A stretch of DNA of 64,000 nucleotides from Allopusillimonas ginsengisoli (GCA_005239165.1 RAPG01000008.1:124001-188000), one strand, 5' to 3'. Counted from the stretch's first letter, positions 28,513 through 37,707 are shown. A program made the numbers and translations. Notes: a model not told the origin generated them from the letters alone.

Positions 28513-29843
28513 AACTTGATGTGTACGTACAAGACAAGCATGTGGGCGTGCTCGAACAAACCGGTATCACTGAATATGTGTTTGCCTACTTGCACAACAC
28601 GCCGCCCGAGCTGGCTGTTTCGTTGCTGATGCCTGTGCGTACACAAAGCTGGGTGAGCCCCGTGCTGCACCCGGTGTTTCAGATCTCTTTGCCTGAAGGC
28701 GCGCTACGGCTGTCGATTGAGAAGAATTTTGCCAAAAATTTCGATCGCTTTGGCGATATGGAGATGCTGGCGGTCGTAGGCGAGAGCCTGGTTGGCCAAG
28801 TCAAGGTGGTTGAGCACGGCAAGCCGCTTGGCGCGAAGAACATATACGAGTCATTAAGCCACTTGATGGGCGGTAACTTAGATGAGCTAATTGCCTATTA
28901 CCTGGGCGATGCGCTTGATCAATCAGGCGTGTCCGGCGGCTTTCCCAAGTTTTTGGCTCGCAGCCCTATTGATGATGATGGGCGCGGCAGTACGATTATG
29001 CTCGATGAGTGGATCATAAAGCTCAATGGCCCGGACCACGAGCAGATCGTGCTCTATGAGTATTTTGGTATGTGCGTTGCCCAGAATATGGGGTTGCCCA
29101 CGCCGCAGTTTCAACTGGGTGCAGATATGCAGCGTCTGCTTGTGCGTCGATTCGATAAAGACAAGCAGGGCCGTGCGTTGGGCTTTGAGGACATGTGCGC
29201 ACTGACTGGCTTGTCTGCGCGTGAGAAGTTCGACGGCTCGGTCGAGAGCATTGTTAAAGCGATTCGAGCGTACTGCCCTGGAGTCTCAGGCAGTCAAAGC
29301 GTGCAGCGGTTCTATGAACAATATCTGCTCGCATGTGCCATCCGAAATGGTGATGCACATCTGAAGAATTTTGGTCTTCTGTATAGCCCGGGCGGTGCCC
29401 CAGGGTTAAGCCCTGCTTACGATATGTTTAGTATGTCGGTGTATGCGCCGGTTAATGATGATGGCGACGCTAAAGATACCATGGCGCTTTCGTTATCAGG
29501 TACTAAACGCTGGCCGCGAAAGCGGGAGTTGGACTACCTTGCCAACCTATGCCAAATTGCCCCGAGGCGGCAGCAGCAGCTACAAGCACGCTTGGCCACC
29601 GCTCTGGTCACTACCGCAGAGCAAGTGCATGCCTTCACCCACGCTGAACCCCAGGCCGGTTTTGCGCGGGCCGGCGCGAGAATGGTGCAGCTTTGGTCCC
29701 TTGGCATAAAGGAAATTGATCCGTCATGCGCTGAAAAATTGCATGAAACATTTAGGAAGATTCATGCTTTAGCTGAAAGTGAGCCGGTTCGTTCAGCGCA
29801 AAAACCTGCCAAGCCTCGAGGCAAGGGAATCTATACAATGTAA
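28509..29843 (+). CDS. hipA: HipA-like serine/threonine kinase toxin
   Basis: The 444-residue protein has the HipA N-terminal domain (about 1-100) and the kinase-like C-terminal domain. The catalytic loop RNGDAHLKNFGLLY (about residue 277) and metal-binding PAYD (about 304) are intact. WIIKLNG supplies the nucleotide-binding lysine and SGVSGGFPK replaces the Gly-rich loop. E. coli HipA phosphorylates glutamyl-tRNA synthetase and halts translation; the target here is not known. It is coupled to hipB upstream. An inverted repeat overlaps its stop codon. Confidence 0.92.
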   Translation: MKLDVYVQDKHVGVLEQTGITEYVFAYLHNTPPELAVSLLMPVRTQSWVSPVLHPVFQISLPEGALRLSIEKNFAKNFDRFGDMEMLAVVGESLVGQVKVVEHGKPLGAKNIYESLSHLMGGNLDELIAYYLGDALDQSGVSGGFPKFLARSPIDDDGRGSTIMLDEWIIKLNGPDHEQIVLYEYFGMCVAQNMGLPTPQFQLGADMQRLLVRRFDKDKQGRALGFEDMCALTGLSAREKFDGSVESIVKAIRAYCPGVSGSQSVQRFYEQYLLACAIRNGDAHLKNFGLLYSPGGAPGLSPAYDMFSMSVYAPVNDDGDAKDTMALSLSGTKRWPRKRELDYLANLCQIAPRRQQQLQARLATALVTTAEQVHAFTHAEPQAGFARAGARMVQLWSLGIKEIDPSCAEKLHETFRKIHALAESEPVRSAQKPAKPRGKGIYTM

Positions 29844-29858
29844 CGTATTATTCGCTTT
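29837..29858 (+). repeat. Right imperfect inverted repeat flanking hipBA
   Basis: This 22-base stretch starting AATGTAACGT overlaps the hipA stop codon and mirrors 28158-28179 (18 of 22 positions). Its right half is also the left arm of the hairpin at 29845-29892. Confidence 0.5.
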
Positions 29859-29892
29859 ACATGAATCTCAGATCACTAAAAGCGAATAATAC
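29845..29892 (+). terminator. Perfect 14-base-pair hairpin after hipA
   Basis: GTATTATTCGCTTT and AAAGCGAATAATAC pair perfectly around a 20-base loop directly after the hipA stop codon. There is no U-tract after the stem, so it may stabilise the 3' end or bind a protein rather than terminate transcription by itself. Confidence 0.55.
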
Positions 29893-30101
29893 TACTCATT
29901 TAAATTGTGTCAGCTTAGTTTTCTATTGACGGGCGGAGAGTGCACCAGTCGGGGCAAATGCTGGTGGAGAAGCCAAAGCACTGGCTTTGGAAAGCAGGGC
30001 CCAAAACCGTAAAAAACAGATATCTTTAAGGAACGCAAAAGGTTAGCGTTGAAATGCAGGCTTGGGACGGCCCCCCGACCAGCCTGCGCCGCGACTGTAT
30101 C

Positions 30102-30977
30102 TCAGCCCTCGTTCCACTTCTTGTCAAAGTCCCACACCTTCTCAAAGCCCACCAGCTTGTTGAAGTCTTGAAACTCGTACAGTTGGCCTTTCAGTGCGTT
30201 GTCGGTGTCGTCTTGCTGAAGCGCGGTGTAGGCCTGCTCCAGGGCATGACCCATGGCGAGAAAGCCGGTTGCGGGGTAGATGGCCAGCTTGAAGCCCAGT
30301 TGTTCCAGGCGTGATTTTGGCAAGATGGGGGTTCTGCCGCCTTCCACGTTGTTAACCAGCACCGGCTTATCAAGTGTGCTGGCAATGTGGGCAAGCTCTT
30401 CTTCAGACTCGGGCGACTCTACAAACAGTATGTCTGCACCAGCTTTTGAATACGCCTCGGCGCGCCGCATGGCTTCGTCCAGGCCCAGGGTGGTGCGTGC
30501 GTCGGTGCGGGCAATGATAAGAAAGTCTGCACTCGAGCGCGCCTCAGAGGCCACGCGTATTTTCTTGACCATGTCTTCTAGCGGGATGACGCGCCGACCG
30601 GGGGTGTGACCGCATTTTTTGGGGAATTCTTGGTCTTCAAGCTGTATGCCGGCCACGCCGCCCGCTTCGTAGCCGCGTACGGTGTGTGCAACGTTAAGCA
30701 AGCCGCCATAACCGGTGTCGCCGTCGGCGATGATGGGCGTGTTTGATCCCTGAGCAAATGCGGAGGCGCGGTTGACCATGTCGGTATAGGTGGCCAGGCC
30801 TGCATCGGGCAAACCCAGGTAGGAGGCAACCGTGCCGTAGCCTGTCATGTACAGCAGATCAAAGCCCATGCGGTCTGCGAGACGCGCTGAAATCATGTCA
30901 AAGATGCCGGGGGCGGTAAGCAGGCCGGGTTGGGCCAGGCGGGCGGAAAGGCGTTGGCGCTTAGCTGCTGCAGTCAT
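30102..30977 (-). CDS. Isocitrate lyase / PEP mutase family enzyme
   Basis: This 291-residue cytoplasmic TIM-barrel enzyme carries the family markers DGDTGYGG (metal-binding Asp), QLEDQ and the catalytic-cysteine loop KKCGH at about residue 123. IIARTDAR and FVESP follow. Members cleave or form C-C bonds of 2-oxo and dicarboxylic acids (oxaloacetate decarboxylase, 2-methylisocitrate lyase, dimethylmalate lyase). The KKCGH form excludes phosphonomutase only weakly. The ATG at 30977 matches the family start and has GGAGG upstream. It is divergent from a GntR regulator, with a palindrome shared with the TRAP transporter promoter, so it probably breaks down the imported acid. Confidence 0.88.
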   Translation of the reverse strand: MTAAAKRQRLSARLAQPGLLTAPGIFDMISARLADRMGFDLLYMTGYGTVASYLGLPDAGLATYTDMVNRASAFAQGSNTPIIADGDTGYGGLLNVAHTVRGYEAGGVAGIQLEDQEFPKKCGHTPGRRVIPLEDMVKKIRVASEARSSADFLIIARTDARTTLGLDEAMRRAEAYSKAGADILFVESPESEEELAHIASTLDKPVLVNNVEGGRTPILPKSRLEQLGFKLAIYPATGFLAMGHALEQAYTALQQDDTDNALKGQLYEFQDFNKLVGFEKVWDFDKKWNEG

Positions 30978-31023
30978 TAAGGTAAACCTCCATTGGTATA
31001 AATAGTCGAGTAATTTTCTTTTG

Positions 31024-31035
31024 ATTGTATACAAT
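31024..31035. promoter_or_regulatory. GntR/FCD operator palindrome, copy 1
   Basis: ATTGTATACAAT is a perfect 12-base palindrome between the divergent lyase-like gene and the GntR regulator gene. TTGTATACAA fits the half-site style of FCD-type GntR regulators. The same 12 bases recur at 31800. Confidence 0.75.
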
Positions 31036-31081
31036 AAAGTAATGTTATTCGCAGAAAAATAATGCGTACACGAGGATAGAC

Positions 31082-31783
31082 ATGACCAGCAACGCATCTG
31101 CTTCGCAGCACGGGCACGCCTCAGAAACGGCGTATCTATGGATCAAGCAAAAGATTCTTGCCAACCGCTGGCCTGATGGCGCTGCACTTAAAGAAAGTGA
31201 TTTATCCAAAGAGATTGGCGTCAGCCGTACGCCCGTGCGTGACGCGCTCAGGCGTCTGACGCTGGAAGGGCTGGTTGAAACAATTCCTAATCAGGGCAGC
31301 CGGCTTAAACGTTGGGATAGCGATGATCTGGAAGAGATATTCGGGCTGCGCGTGGTGCTGGAGTCATATGGGGCTCGCATTGCAGCTACTCGCGTTACTG
31401 AAAAAGAGCTCGTGCAGCTGCATGCGCTTTGCGACAGTATGGAAGCTCTGGTTGCTGAAGGGGTGCAGTCGGCTGAGGCTAAGCAGCAGCTTACGCGTCT
31501 TAATGAGCGTTTTCACGAGGCGATTTTGCAGGCTGCGCATAGTCGCCGGCTGGCTGCTCTGGCGGCGCAGGTGATTTCGTTTCCATTGGTGTATCGCACC
31601 TTTGAAACCTATGATCCTAAAGAGATTGTGCGCAGCATGGCACATCACAGAGAATTGCTGGACGCTTTCGGCGTACGCGATCCTGTTTGGGCTGAAAGCA
31701 TCATGCGAGCCCACTTGTCAGCGGGGCACAGGTCTAGTCGCCGTTCATTGATAAAAATTGCAAAAGGTGGGGTAAACGCCTAA
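31082..31783 (+). CDS. GntR-family transcriptional regulator (FCD domain)
   Basis: The 233 residues have an N-terminal winged helix (ALKESDLSKEIGVSRTPVRDALRRLTLEGLVETIPNQGSRL, from about residue 35) and a C-terminal all-helical FCD ligand domain, with the expected metal-binding pattern (RFHEAIL and HHRELLDAF histidines). Such regulators usually sense organic acids. It is divergent from the lyase-like gene and 58 bases before the TRAP binding protein gene. Palindromes in both flanking promoters suggest it represses both until its ligand binds. Confidence 0.92.
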   Translation: MTSNASASQHGHASETAYLWIKQKILANRWPDGAALKESDLSKEIGVSRTPVRDALRRLTLEGLVETIPNQGSRLKRWDSDDLEEIFGLRVVLESYGARIAATRVTEKELVQLHALCDSMEALVAEGVQSAEAKQQLTRLNERFHEAILQAAHSRRLAALAAQVISFPLVYRTFETYDPKEIVRSMAHHRELLDAFGVRDPVWAESIMRAHLSAGHRSSRRSLIKIAKGGVNA

Positions 31784-31799
31784 TTGCGGATCGGCAATG

Positions 31800-31811
31800 A
31801 TTGTATACAAT
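31800..31811. promoter_or_regulatory. GntR/FCD operator palindrome, copy 2
   Basis: ATTGTATACAAT, identical to the copy at 31024, lies 31 bases before the start codon of the TRAP binding protein gene and contains the -10-like TATACA. A bound regulator would cover the promoter. Confidence 0.75.
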
Positions 31812-31841
31812 TACTTTGCACTTATACGGAGGAGATATCCA

Positions 31842-32849
31842 ATGAAAGCTCGTTTTGCCAAATCGTTGTGCCTGACTGCCGTGGCTTCGCTGCTGCTCAG
31901 CGCAAGCCTTTCCGCGCAAGCCGCGCGCACCCTCAAGGTTAGCCTTCAGGTAAATACCAAGCATCCCGTGGGTGCCAACATCGTTCTGTTTAAAAACGAA
32001 GTTGAAAAGATCTCGAACGGTGAGATCAAAGTCGAATTGTACGACTCTGCCCAGCTCTACAAGGGTAGTGAAGTTCCTCAGGCTGTTTCGGCTGGCGCCG
32101 TAGACATGGGCCTGGTACTTATTGATGAATACGCCGGCACTATACCTGCCACAGGTCTGTTCTCGGTTGCGTTCATGTTCCCTGATTACGAAGTGCTGGC
32201 CAAGGCGGCATCGCCTGACAGCCCCGTACGCCAGGAAATCGACGAAATGATCCGCAAGACGGGCACGCGTGTACTGTGGTGGCAAGACTACGGCCCCGTG
32301 CAGTTGCTATCCAAGGGCGATCCCATGATTATGCCCTCTGACATGAAAGGCAAGAAGGTTCGTGTGCTGGGTAAGCCATCGGGTGACTTTATTTCTGCTG
32401 TTGGCGGCATCCCCGTCAAGATCGGTGGTTCAGAGCAGTTTATCGCCTACCAGCGTGGCACGGTTGACGTAGGCATGACGGGCACCACGGCTATCGAGTC
32501 GCGCAAGCTGTTTGAGGTTATGGATTCTGTCACCATTACCAATCATGCTCAAACTGAGTTCCTGGTCGTTATTAACGACAAGCTGTGGGACTCGCTGTCT
32601 GATCAGGAAAAGAAATGGGTATCTACGGCTGCACGTACGGCCGAAGATGAAATTAGGGCTGATACAAAAACCAATAACCTCAAGTCTGAGCAGTTTATTG
32701 CTGACAAGACGCCTATGAAGGTCATCCACCTTGAACCCGCCCAAATCGAGGCTTGGCAGAAGGCAGCAGCACCTGCAGTTGATGTTTATATCAAAGAATC
32801 AGGCGATGTCGGCAAGAAGCTTGTTGACGAAGTTAAAAAGCTTTATTGA
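31842..32849 (+). CDS. dctP: TRAP transporter solute-binding protein (DctP family)
   Basis: This periplasmic binding protein of 335 residues has a signal peptide of about 28 residues (SLSAQA). Family segments are YDSAQLYKGSEVPQAVSAGAVDMG, KVRVLGKPSGDF and VDVGMTGTTAIESRKLFEVMD. The conserved arginine that pairs with the carboxylate of most TRAP ligands is in KVRVLGK. The ATG at 31842 follows GGAGGAGAT. It feeds the DctQ and DctM genes downstream. An organic acid substrate is likely; its identity is not shown. Confidence 0.93.
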   Translation: MKARFAKSLCLTAVASLLLSASLSAQAARTLKVSLQVNTKHPVGANIVLFKNEVEKISNGEIKVELYDSAQLYKGSEVPQAVSAGAVDMGLVLIDEYAGTIPATGLFSVAFMFPDYEVLAKAASPDSPVRQEIDEMIRKTGTRVLWWQDYGPVQLLSKGDPMIMPSDMKGKKVRVLGKPSGDFISAVGGIPVKIGGSEQFIAYQRGTVDVGMTGTTAIESRKLFEVMDSVTITNHAQTEFLVVINDKLWDSLSDQEKKWVSTAARTAEDEIRADTKTNNLKSEQFIADKTPMKVIHLEPAQIEAWQKAAAPAVDVYIKESGDVGKKLVDEVKKLY

Positions 32850-32932
32850 TTAGTTGATTCTTTATTGTCAGGCTGCGCGCTCACTACTGTGTGGGCGGAA
32901 GCGCAGCCTGACTATTGACGCGAGCACATCCC

Positions 32933-33520
32933 ATGTTGAAATCCAGCACGGTCCCAAACCATTGGCTGTTACGTATTGTCGACCGTGTGGCTGACGTGTG
33001 TGGTCATCTTGGCGTTTTGATGATTATTTTCATTACCGCCGTCCTCAGTTACGAAGCTATTGCGCGGTATTTTTTTCATGCGCCTACGCAGTGGACACAG
33101 GATATATCGATTACCTTGCAGGTGTGGTTTACCTACATGGGCATGGCGTTGGTATTGAAAGAAGGCAAGATGATACGCATCACTGCCATGCTGGGCGTAG
33201 CACCCGCCTGGGTCAGATATGTGTGTGAAGCGCTTGCACTAATTATTATTCTTCTATTTTCGATTATGGCGACGGTAAAAGGTTGGGACGTGGTTACTGA
33301 CTCGTTTCGCCTGGGCCGGCGCCAGCCTACCATGCTGGCTCTTCCTAACTGGATTGCCGAATTACCGGTAGTGTTAGGTTTTGCGCTGCTGGCCCTGCAA
33401 TCTCTGGCTGAGTTGATCAGGTTGCCATTTCGGGGGCCACCCGAATTTAATCCGGAAAGTGAACTTGAACTCGACGATGAACCCACCCGCACTACCGCAG
33501 GCAAAGAGGCCAACGCATGA
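32933..33520 (+). CDS. dctQ: TRAP transporter small permease (DctQ)
   Basis: This 195-residue inner-membrane protein has four membrane segments (about residues 27-45, 60-80, 100-120 and 140-165) and the family motif WTQDISITLQVWFTYMGMAL. Its acidic C-terminal tail is cytoplasmic. The frame could begin at a TTG 18 bases earlier, but the ATG at 32933 is simpler. The stop overlaps the dctM start by four bases. Confidence 0.92.
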   Translation: MLKSSTVPNHWLLRIVDRVADVCGHLGVLMIIFITAVLSYEAIARYFFHAPTQWTQDISITLQVWFTYMGMALVLKEGKMIRITAMLGVAPAWVRYVCEALALIIILLFSIMATVKGWDVVTDSFRLGRRQPTMLALPNWIAELPVVLGFALLALQSLAELIRLPFRGPPEFNPESELELDDEPTRTTAGKEANA

Positions 33521-34791
33521 CGCTTTTGTATATCGGCCTGGCGCTTTTGGCGCTATTGTTTCTGGGGGTTCCGGTAGCGTTTTCGCTGGCGGGGCTTGGG
33601 GCTGCACTGCTTATGCTCAAAGGCCTGCCTTTGGCCATGGTTGCTCAAAACCTGCATGGTGCGCTTGATAATTTTGTGTTGTTGTCGGTACCGCTGTTTT
33701 TGCTGATGTCCAACCTGCTACTGAAAGGTGGGGTAGGCAAAGATTTGTTTGATGCGGTTCAGAAATGGGTAGGCCATTTGCCCGGTGGCCTGGGTTTGTC
33801 GGCACTGGTTTCTTGCGGCATTTTCTCTGCAATTTCTGGCAGTTCGGTCGCTACGGCGGCCACGGTCGGTACGGTGGCCATTCCTGAGATGGCAAAACAT
33901 GGGTACAGCAAGCACTTCACCCTGGGCTTGCTGGCTGCCGGCGGAACACTGGGTATATTGATTCCTCCCTCTATCCCGCTCATTGTCTATGGCGTGATTA
34001 CGGACGAAAGTATCGGCAAGCTGTTTCTGGCGGGGGTAGGGCCGGGCATACTGCTGCTGGTCATGTTTTCGATTTATACCGTCGGGTACGCGTGGTTTAC
34101 TGGTCTGCACCAAGGCCAGGAAGCGTCTTCGATGAAAGACAGAATGTCGTCGACAGTGCGCGCCATGCCGACCATATTGCTTGCTGTGTTGATTATTGGC
34201 GGCATCTATACCGGCGCGTTTACGCCGACTGAAGCATCGGCAGTAGGGGCTTTGGCGTCGTTTGTGCTGGTTGCGTTTATTTTGCGAACGCTGTCATTGA
34301 AAGATTTTTACGCCGCCGTAAGCCAGACATTAAAAACCACCATTGTGCTGTTTTTGATCGTGATTGGTGCCAAGATATTTGGTAAGGCGATCACGCTTTA
34401 TCAAGTGCCGTTTATGCTTTCAGAGCTGGTCGACGTGCATATTTCTTCGGTCAATGGCTTTATGCTGCTGGTAACGGCAATTCTGCTGGTTATTGGCCTG
34501 TTTCTCGAAAGCCTTTCCATGTTGCTTATTATGGTTCCGGTGTTGTTTCCAACGGTGTTGTCACTAGGCATTGATCCGATCTGGTTTGGCATTTACTTCG
34601 TCATCCTGATTGAACTTGCACTCATCACACCGCCTGTCGGGCTTAACCTGTTTGTCATCCAGGCTATTGCGCGTACCAACCTGGGGGTGGTCGCACGTGG
34701 TGTGATTCCATTTATTTTCATCATGCTGGCCGGAGCCGTTATTGTTTATTTTGTTCCTGCGGTGGTTACCTGGATACCGAATAATCTGTAG
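33517..34791 (+). CDS. dctM: TRAP transporter large permease (DctM)
   Basis: The 424-residue inner-membrane protein of the ion-transporter superfamily has about 12 membrane segments. Typical motifs are GALDNFVLLSVPLFLLM, ISGSSVATAATVG, LGILIPPSIPLIVYG and the second inverted-repeat half ending ELALITPPVGLNLFVIQ. It uses a sodium or proton gradient to import the solute delivered by DctP. It is the last gene of the operon and a strong terminator follows 55 bases later. Confidence 0.95.
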   Translation: MTLLYIGLALLALLFLGVPVAFSLAGLGAALLMLKGLPLAMVAQNLHGALDNFVLLSVPLFLLMSNLLLKGGVGKDLFDAVQKWVGHLPGGLGLSALVSCGIFSAISGSSVATAATVGTVAIPEMAKHGYSKHFTLGLLAAGGTLGILIPPSIPLIVYGVITDESIGKLFLAGVGPGILLLVMFSIYTVGYAWFTGLHQGQEASSMKDRMSSTVRAMPTILLAVLIIGGIYTGAFTPTEASAVGALASFVLVAFILRTLSLKDFYAAVSQTLKTTIVLFLIVIGAKIFGKAITLYQVPFMLSELVDVHISSVNGFMLLVTAILLVIGLFLESLSMLLIMVPVLFPTVLSLGIDPIWFGIYFVILIELALITPPVGLNLFVIQAIARTNLGVVARGVIPFIFIMLAGAVIVYFVPAVVTWIPNNL

Positions 34792-34846
34792 GATATTCGC
34801 TGACACAATTGAGTGCGCTGGCGTCCGGCGCAGCTAAATTGGCATG

Positions 34847-34891
34847 AAACTGAGGCCCGTTACCCGCAAGCGTAACGGGCCTCAGTTTTTT
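34847..34891 (+). terminator. Strong Rho-independent terminator of the TRAP operon
   Basis: AAACTGAGGCCCGTTAC pairs with GTAACGGGCCTCAGTTT over 17 base pairs with an eight-base loop, ending in six T. It closes the dctPQM transcript and is nearly symmetric. Confidence 0.95.
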
Positions 34892-35170
34892 GTGCGGTGC
34901 ACAGAAAGCCGTATGCAACAAAGTAGTGTCACTACATCCATACACCAAAGCTTTTCTTACTGACAAGCAAATGTGTGACAGATGGCATTTTGGTTTCTAG
35001 TCTCTTTGGCTTGATGCGCCTTAGGCTCGGTAATATTTTTATAGAGGAGAGTTTAGTCAGTGAATTTTCGGCGGTGTCTTTTAACCAGGACATTTGCGTG
35101 CAATACGTCTTGTTCGTTGGCACTGGGGTCCATTACATTGTTTTTGCATGACAACCTCACAACAGTCTTT
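34892..35170. other. Intergenic region before the Rpn-like gene
   Basis: About 280 bases. A GTG at 35060 in frame with the downstream gene has GAGGAG ten bases upstream, but the 37 residues it would add do not look like the family. No other feature was recognised. Confidence 0.45.
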
Positions 35171-36238
35171 ATGGACCAAACCCTCTCTGATTACGACAGC
35201 CCCTGGAAAGAGGCACTTGACCATTTTTTTGAAGATTTCGCAGCATTGCTGGCACCCGAGTTGTATGCGCTAATTAACTGGACTGTCGCACCCGTATTTC
35301 TTGATACGGAGCTGCAGTCCATTGTCCCCGGCTCACCAAATGGGCGTCGCTACGCTGACAAACTGATCAGGTTGCGCCGCCTTGATCATGGTGAAGCGTG
35401 GGTTTTGGTTCATGTCGAAGTTGAGAGCGGGTCTCAAAGCGATAAATCCCGCGCTCGTCTTGCTCAGCGCATGTTTACTTATTTTTATCGCATCTGGGAC
35501 CGCTATGTCCGTCAGGTAGCAGGCGGGGAGCCTTCCCCAAGGCCTGTTGAGCTTGATGCCCACAGCACTTCCTTTTATAGTCTTGGCATTCTCACTGCAA
35601 GCGCAGAAGGGCCTTCAGTATTGGTGTACCAGCAACGTTTGGGAAAATGTCATGTGTATTTTCGTTTTCCAGTCGTACACTTGCGACGTTGGGAGGACGA
35701 CAGGGCGTCACTGATCGATCTCGCGGCGCTTAATCCGTTTGCAGTGGTTGTCATGGCGCAGTTAGATGCCCAAACGCGTTGCGGTGGGCAGGGGCGGTTG
35801 GTAGCCAAAATAGAATTGGTGCGGCTGCTCTATCAGCACCGTTACGATCGCCGGTGCGTTCAGCAACTATTCCGTATTGTAGATTGGATGTTATCTCTTC
35901 CCCACGATCTTGAACCGTGCTTTAAGCAAGCCGTAGGAGAAATAGAAACGGAGTTCAACATGCCTTATGTAACAAGCATCGAACGATTGGGCGAGGCCCG
36001 TGGCCTGCAGAAAGGACTGAAAGAGGGTTTGCAAAAGGGACGAATAGAAGGTCATGAGAAAGCTCGCCAAGAATACCGAGACAGCGCTGCACGCCTCCTG
36101 TCTTCGATGCTCGAGCGCCGCTTTGGTCAGTTACCGGCCTGGGTAGCTTTCCACATTGCGCAAGCAGAAACAGAAACCCTTCAGGGCTGGGCACTCAAGG
36201 TGTTGGAAGCTGAGCGTCTTGAGGCAGTCTTCGAGTAG
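35171..36238 (+). CDS. Rpn-like PD-(D/E)XK nuclease-family protein with DUF4351 tail
   Basis: This 355-residue protein begins SDYDSPWKEALDHFFEDF and has the nuclease-like core DKLIRLRRLDHGEAWVLVHVEVES (about residues 60-85), where ExE follows an Asp. The pattern belongs to Rpn/YhgA-type proteins, often annotated as transposase-like and linked to recombination-promoting nucleases. A charged, repeated stretch (RGLQKGLKEGLQKGRIEG) precedes a C-terminal domain of the DUF4351 type (LLERRFGQLP-like). The protein stands alone between a TRAP operon and the YhaO/YhaN genes. Its cellular role is not known. Confidence 0.7.
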   Translation: MDQTLSDYDSPWKEALDHFFEDFAALLAPELYALINWTVAPVFLDTELQSIVPGSPNGRRYADKLIRLRRLDHGEAWVLVHVEVESGSQSDKSRARLAQRMFTYFYRIWDRYVRQVAGGEPSPRPVELDAHSTSFYSLGILTASAEGPSVLVYQQRLGKCHVYFRFPVVHLRRWEDDRASLIDLAALNPFAVVVMAQLDAQTRCGGQGRLVAKIELVRLLYQHRYDRRCVQQLFRIVDWMLSLPHDLEPCFKQAVGEIETEFNMPYVTSIERLGEARGLQKGLKEGLQKGRIEGHEKARQEYRDSAARLLSSMLERRFGQLPAWVAFHIAQAETETLQGWALKVLEAERLEAVFE

Positions 36239-36454
36239 TTACGGCGTCAGAAAAAAACACAGATGCTCAGTCATTGCGATAAGTGGTTTGATTTTAGGTT
36301 GCAGCCTGTGCTTCTCAGACACAATCAGTCCAGGTCAGATTCAGCACGGCGTGTTGTGGGGTGCCAGTTGCTGTTATAGAACACGTGGCGGTACGCTATC
36401 ATTGGCGGCAGTCAAGTAAGCATACTCACATGCAACCCCCGGAGCTTTAAATAC
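36239..36454. other. Short intergenic region before the YhaO-like gene
   Basis: About 215 bases presumably with the promoter of the yhaO-yhaN pair. Nothing specific was recognised. Confidence 0.4.
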
Positions 36455-37704
36455 GTGAAGTTTATCCACGCCGCCGACATCCATCTTGATAGCCCGCTGC
36501 ATGGCCTCAGCGCTTACCCCGACGCTCCAGCCGAGCAGTTACGCAATGCCTCGCGCGATGCGCTGGTAAAGCTGGTGGACCGCGCCATCGAAGAAAATGT
36601 TGATTTTATGGTGATCGCCGGCGATCTCTATGACGGCGACTGGCGCGATCACAATACCGGTATTTTTTTAGCCAGCAGTTAGGGCGTTTGCGGCGTGCGC
36701 ATGTTCCTGTATTTCTGCTGTATGGCAACCACGATGCCGAAAGCGAGATGAGCAAAAAGCTCACACTGCCAGACAATGTGTCTGTGTTCAGCGCACGCAA
36801 GCCCGAGGTCTTTCTACTTGAAGACTTGAAAGTGGCCCTACACGGGCAAAGCTTTCGTACCAAGGCGGTAGTTGATAATTTGGTGTTGGGATACCCTGAG
36901 CCGGTGCCCGGGTATTACAACATTGGTGTGCTGCACACCGCTCTTGAAGGGTCTAGTGTTCACGCCAATTACGCGCCATGCTCCCGCGCCGAGTTACACG
37001 CCAGAGGCTACGACTATTGGGCACTGGGGCACGTGCATGAGTTTCAGCAATGGGACGAGCAGTCTGTCATTGTGTTCCCCGGAAATCTGCAGGGGCGGCA
37101 TATTCGCGAGACGGGGCGCAAGGGCGCCGTCTTGGTCACGGTAGACCAGGGCCATACGAAGGTTGAGCGCCTGTTCATCGATGTACTGCGCTGGGAGGCG
37201 CTAGACCTTGATATCTCAGGGTGTACTTCCATGGCCGACATTGCAAGGCAGACCGGTGCCGCGCTTGAGAATCTGCTTTCCGTTGATGAGCATGTGCCGC
37301 GTGCGGTAAGGGTAACCCTGCGCGGTCGCACCGCCATGCACGGCCCGCTGTTTGGCAACACACAGGCGCTACATGCCGAGGTGCGCAGTCAAATCGCCGT
37401 GTTGGGCAATGACAAGGTATGGCTGGAGAAGGTCAAGGTGGCCACCGAGCCGCTTGAAGATGCATTGGCGCTGCATTCGCGGTTTGATGCCATTGCCGAT
37501 CTGCAGGTGATTTTGGCAGACGCAGCAGACGATCCAGATTTTCTGGGGGCGCTGCAAAGCGAGCTTCAGCCTTTCTTTGGCAAGGTGCCTGCAGATGCCA
37601 ACAATGATGTGCCCTTGTTGTCGTTGGCGCGAGCGAGTGATTTTTCAGGCATGCTGAGTCTGGTTTCCCCTGCGCTGCTTGCCCGCCTGGCCGAGGGAGA
37701 GTAA
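36455..37704 (+). pseudogene. YhaO/SbcD-like DNA repair exonuclease, frameshifted at a T7 run
   Basis: The metallophosphoesterase motifs are split between two frames: DIHLD and GDLYD in the first 75 codons, then GNHD and GHVH in the frame that continues from about 36663. Between them lies a run of seven T (36663-36669). With eight T the reading would run on as IFFSQQLGRLRRAHVPVF and give a 416-residue protein, which is the usual YhaO length. As written, translation stops at 36682 and the active site is incomplete. An ATG at 36688 could begin the second part. The partner ATPase gene starts three bases after the stop. Decay, slippage-rescued expression or a sequencing error are all possible. 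Confidence 0.82.
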
Positions 37705-37707
37705 GCC

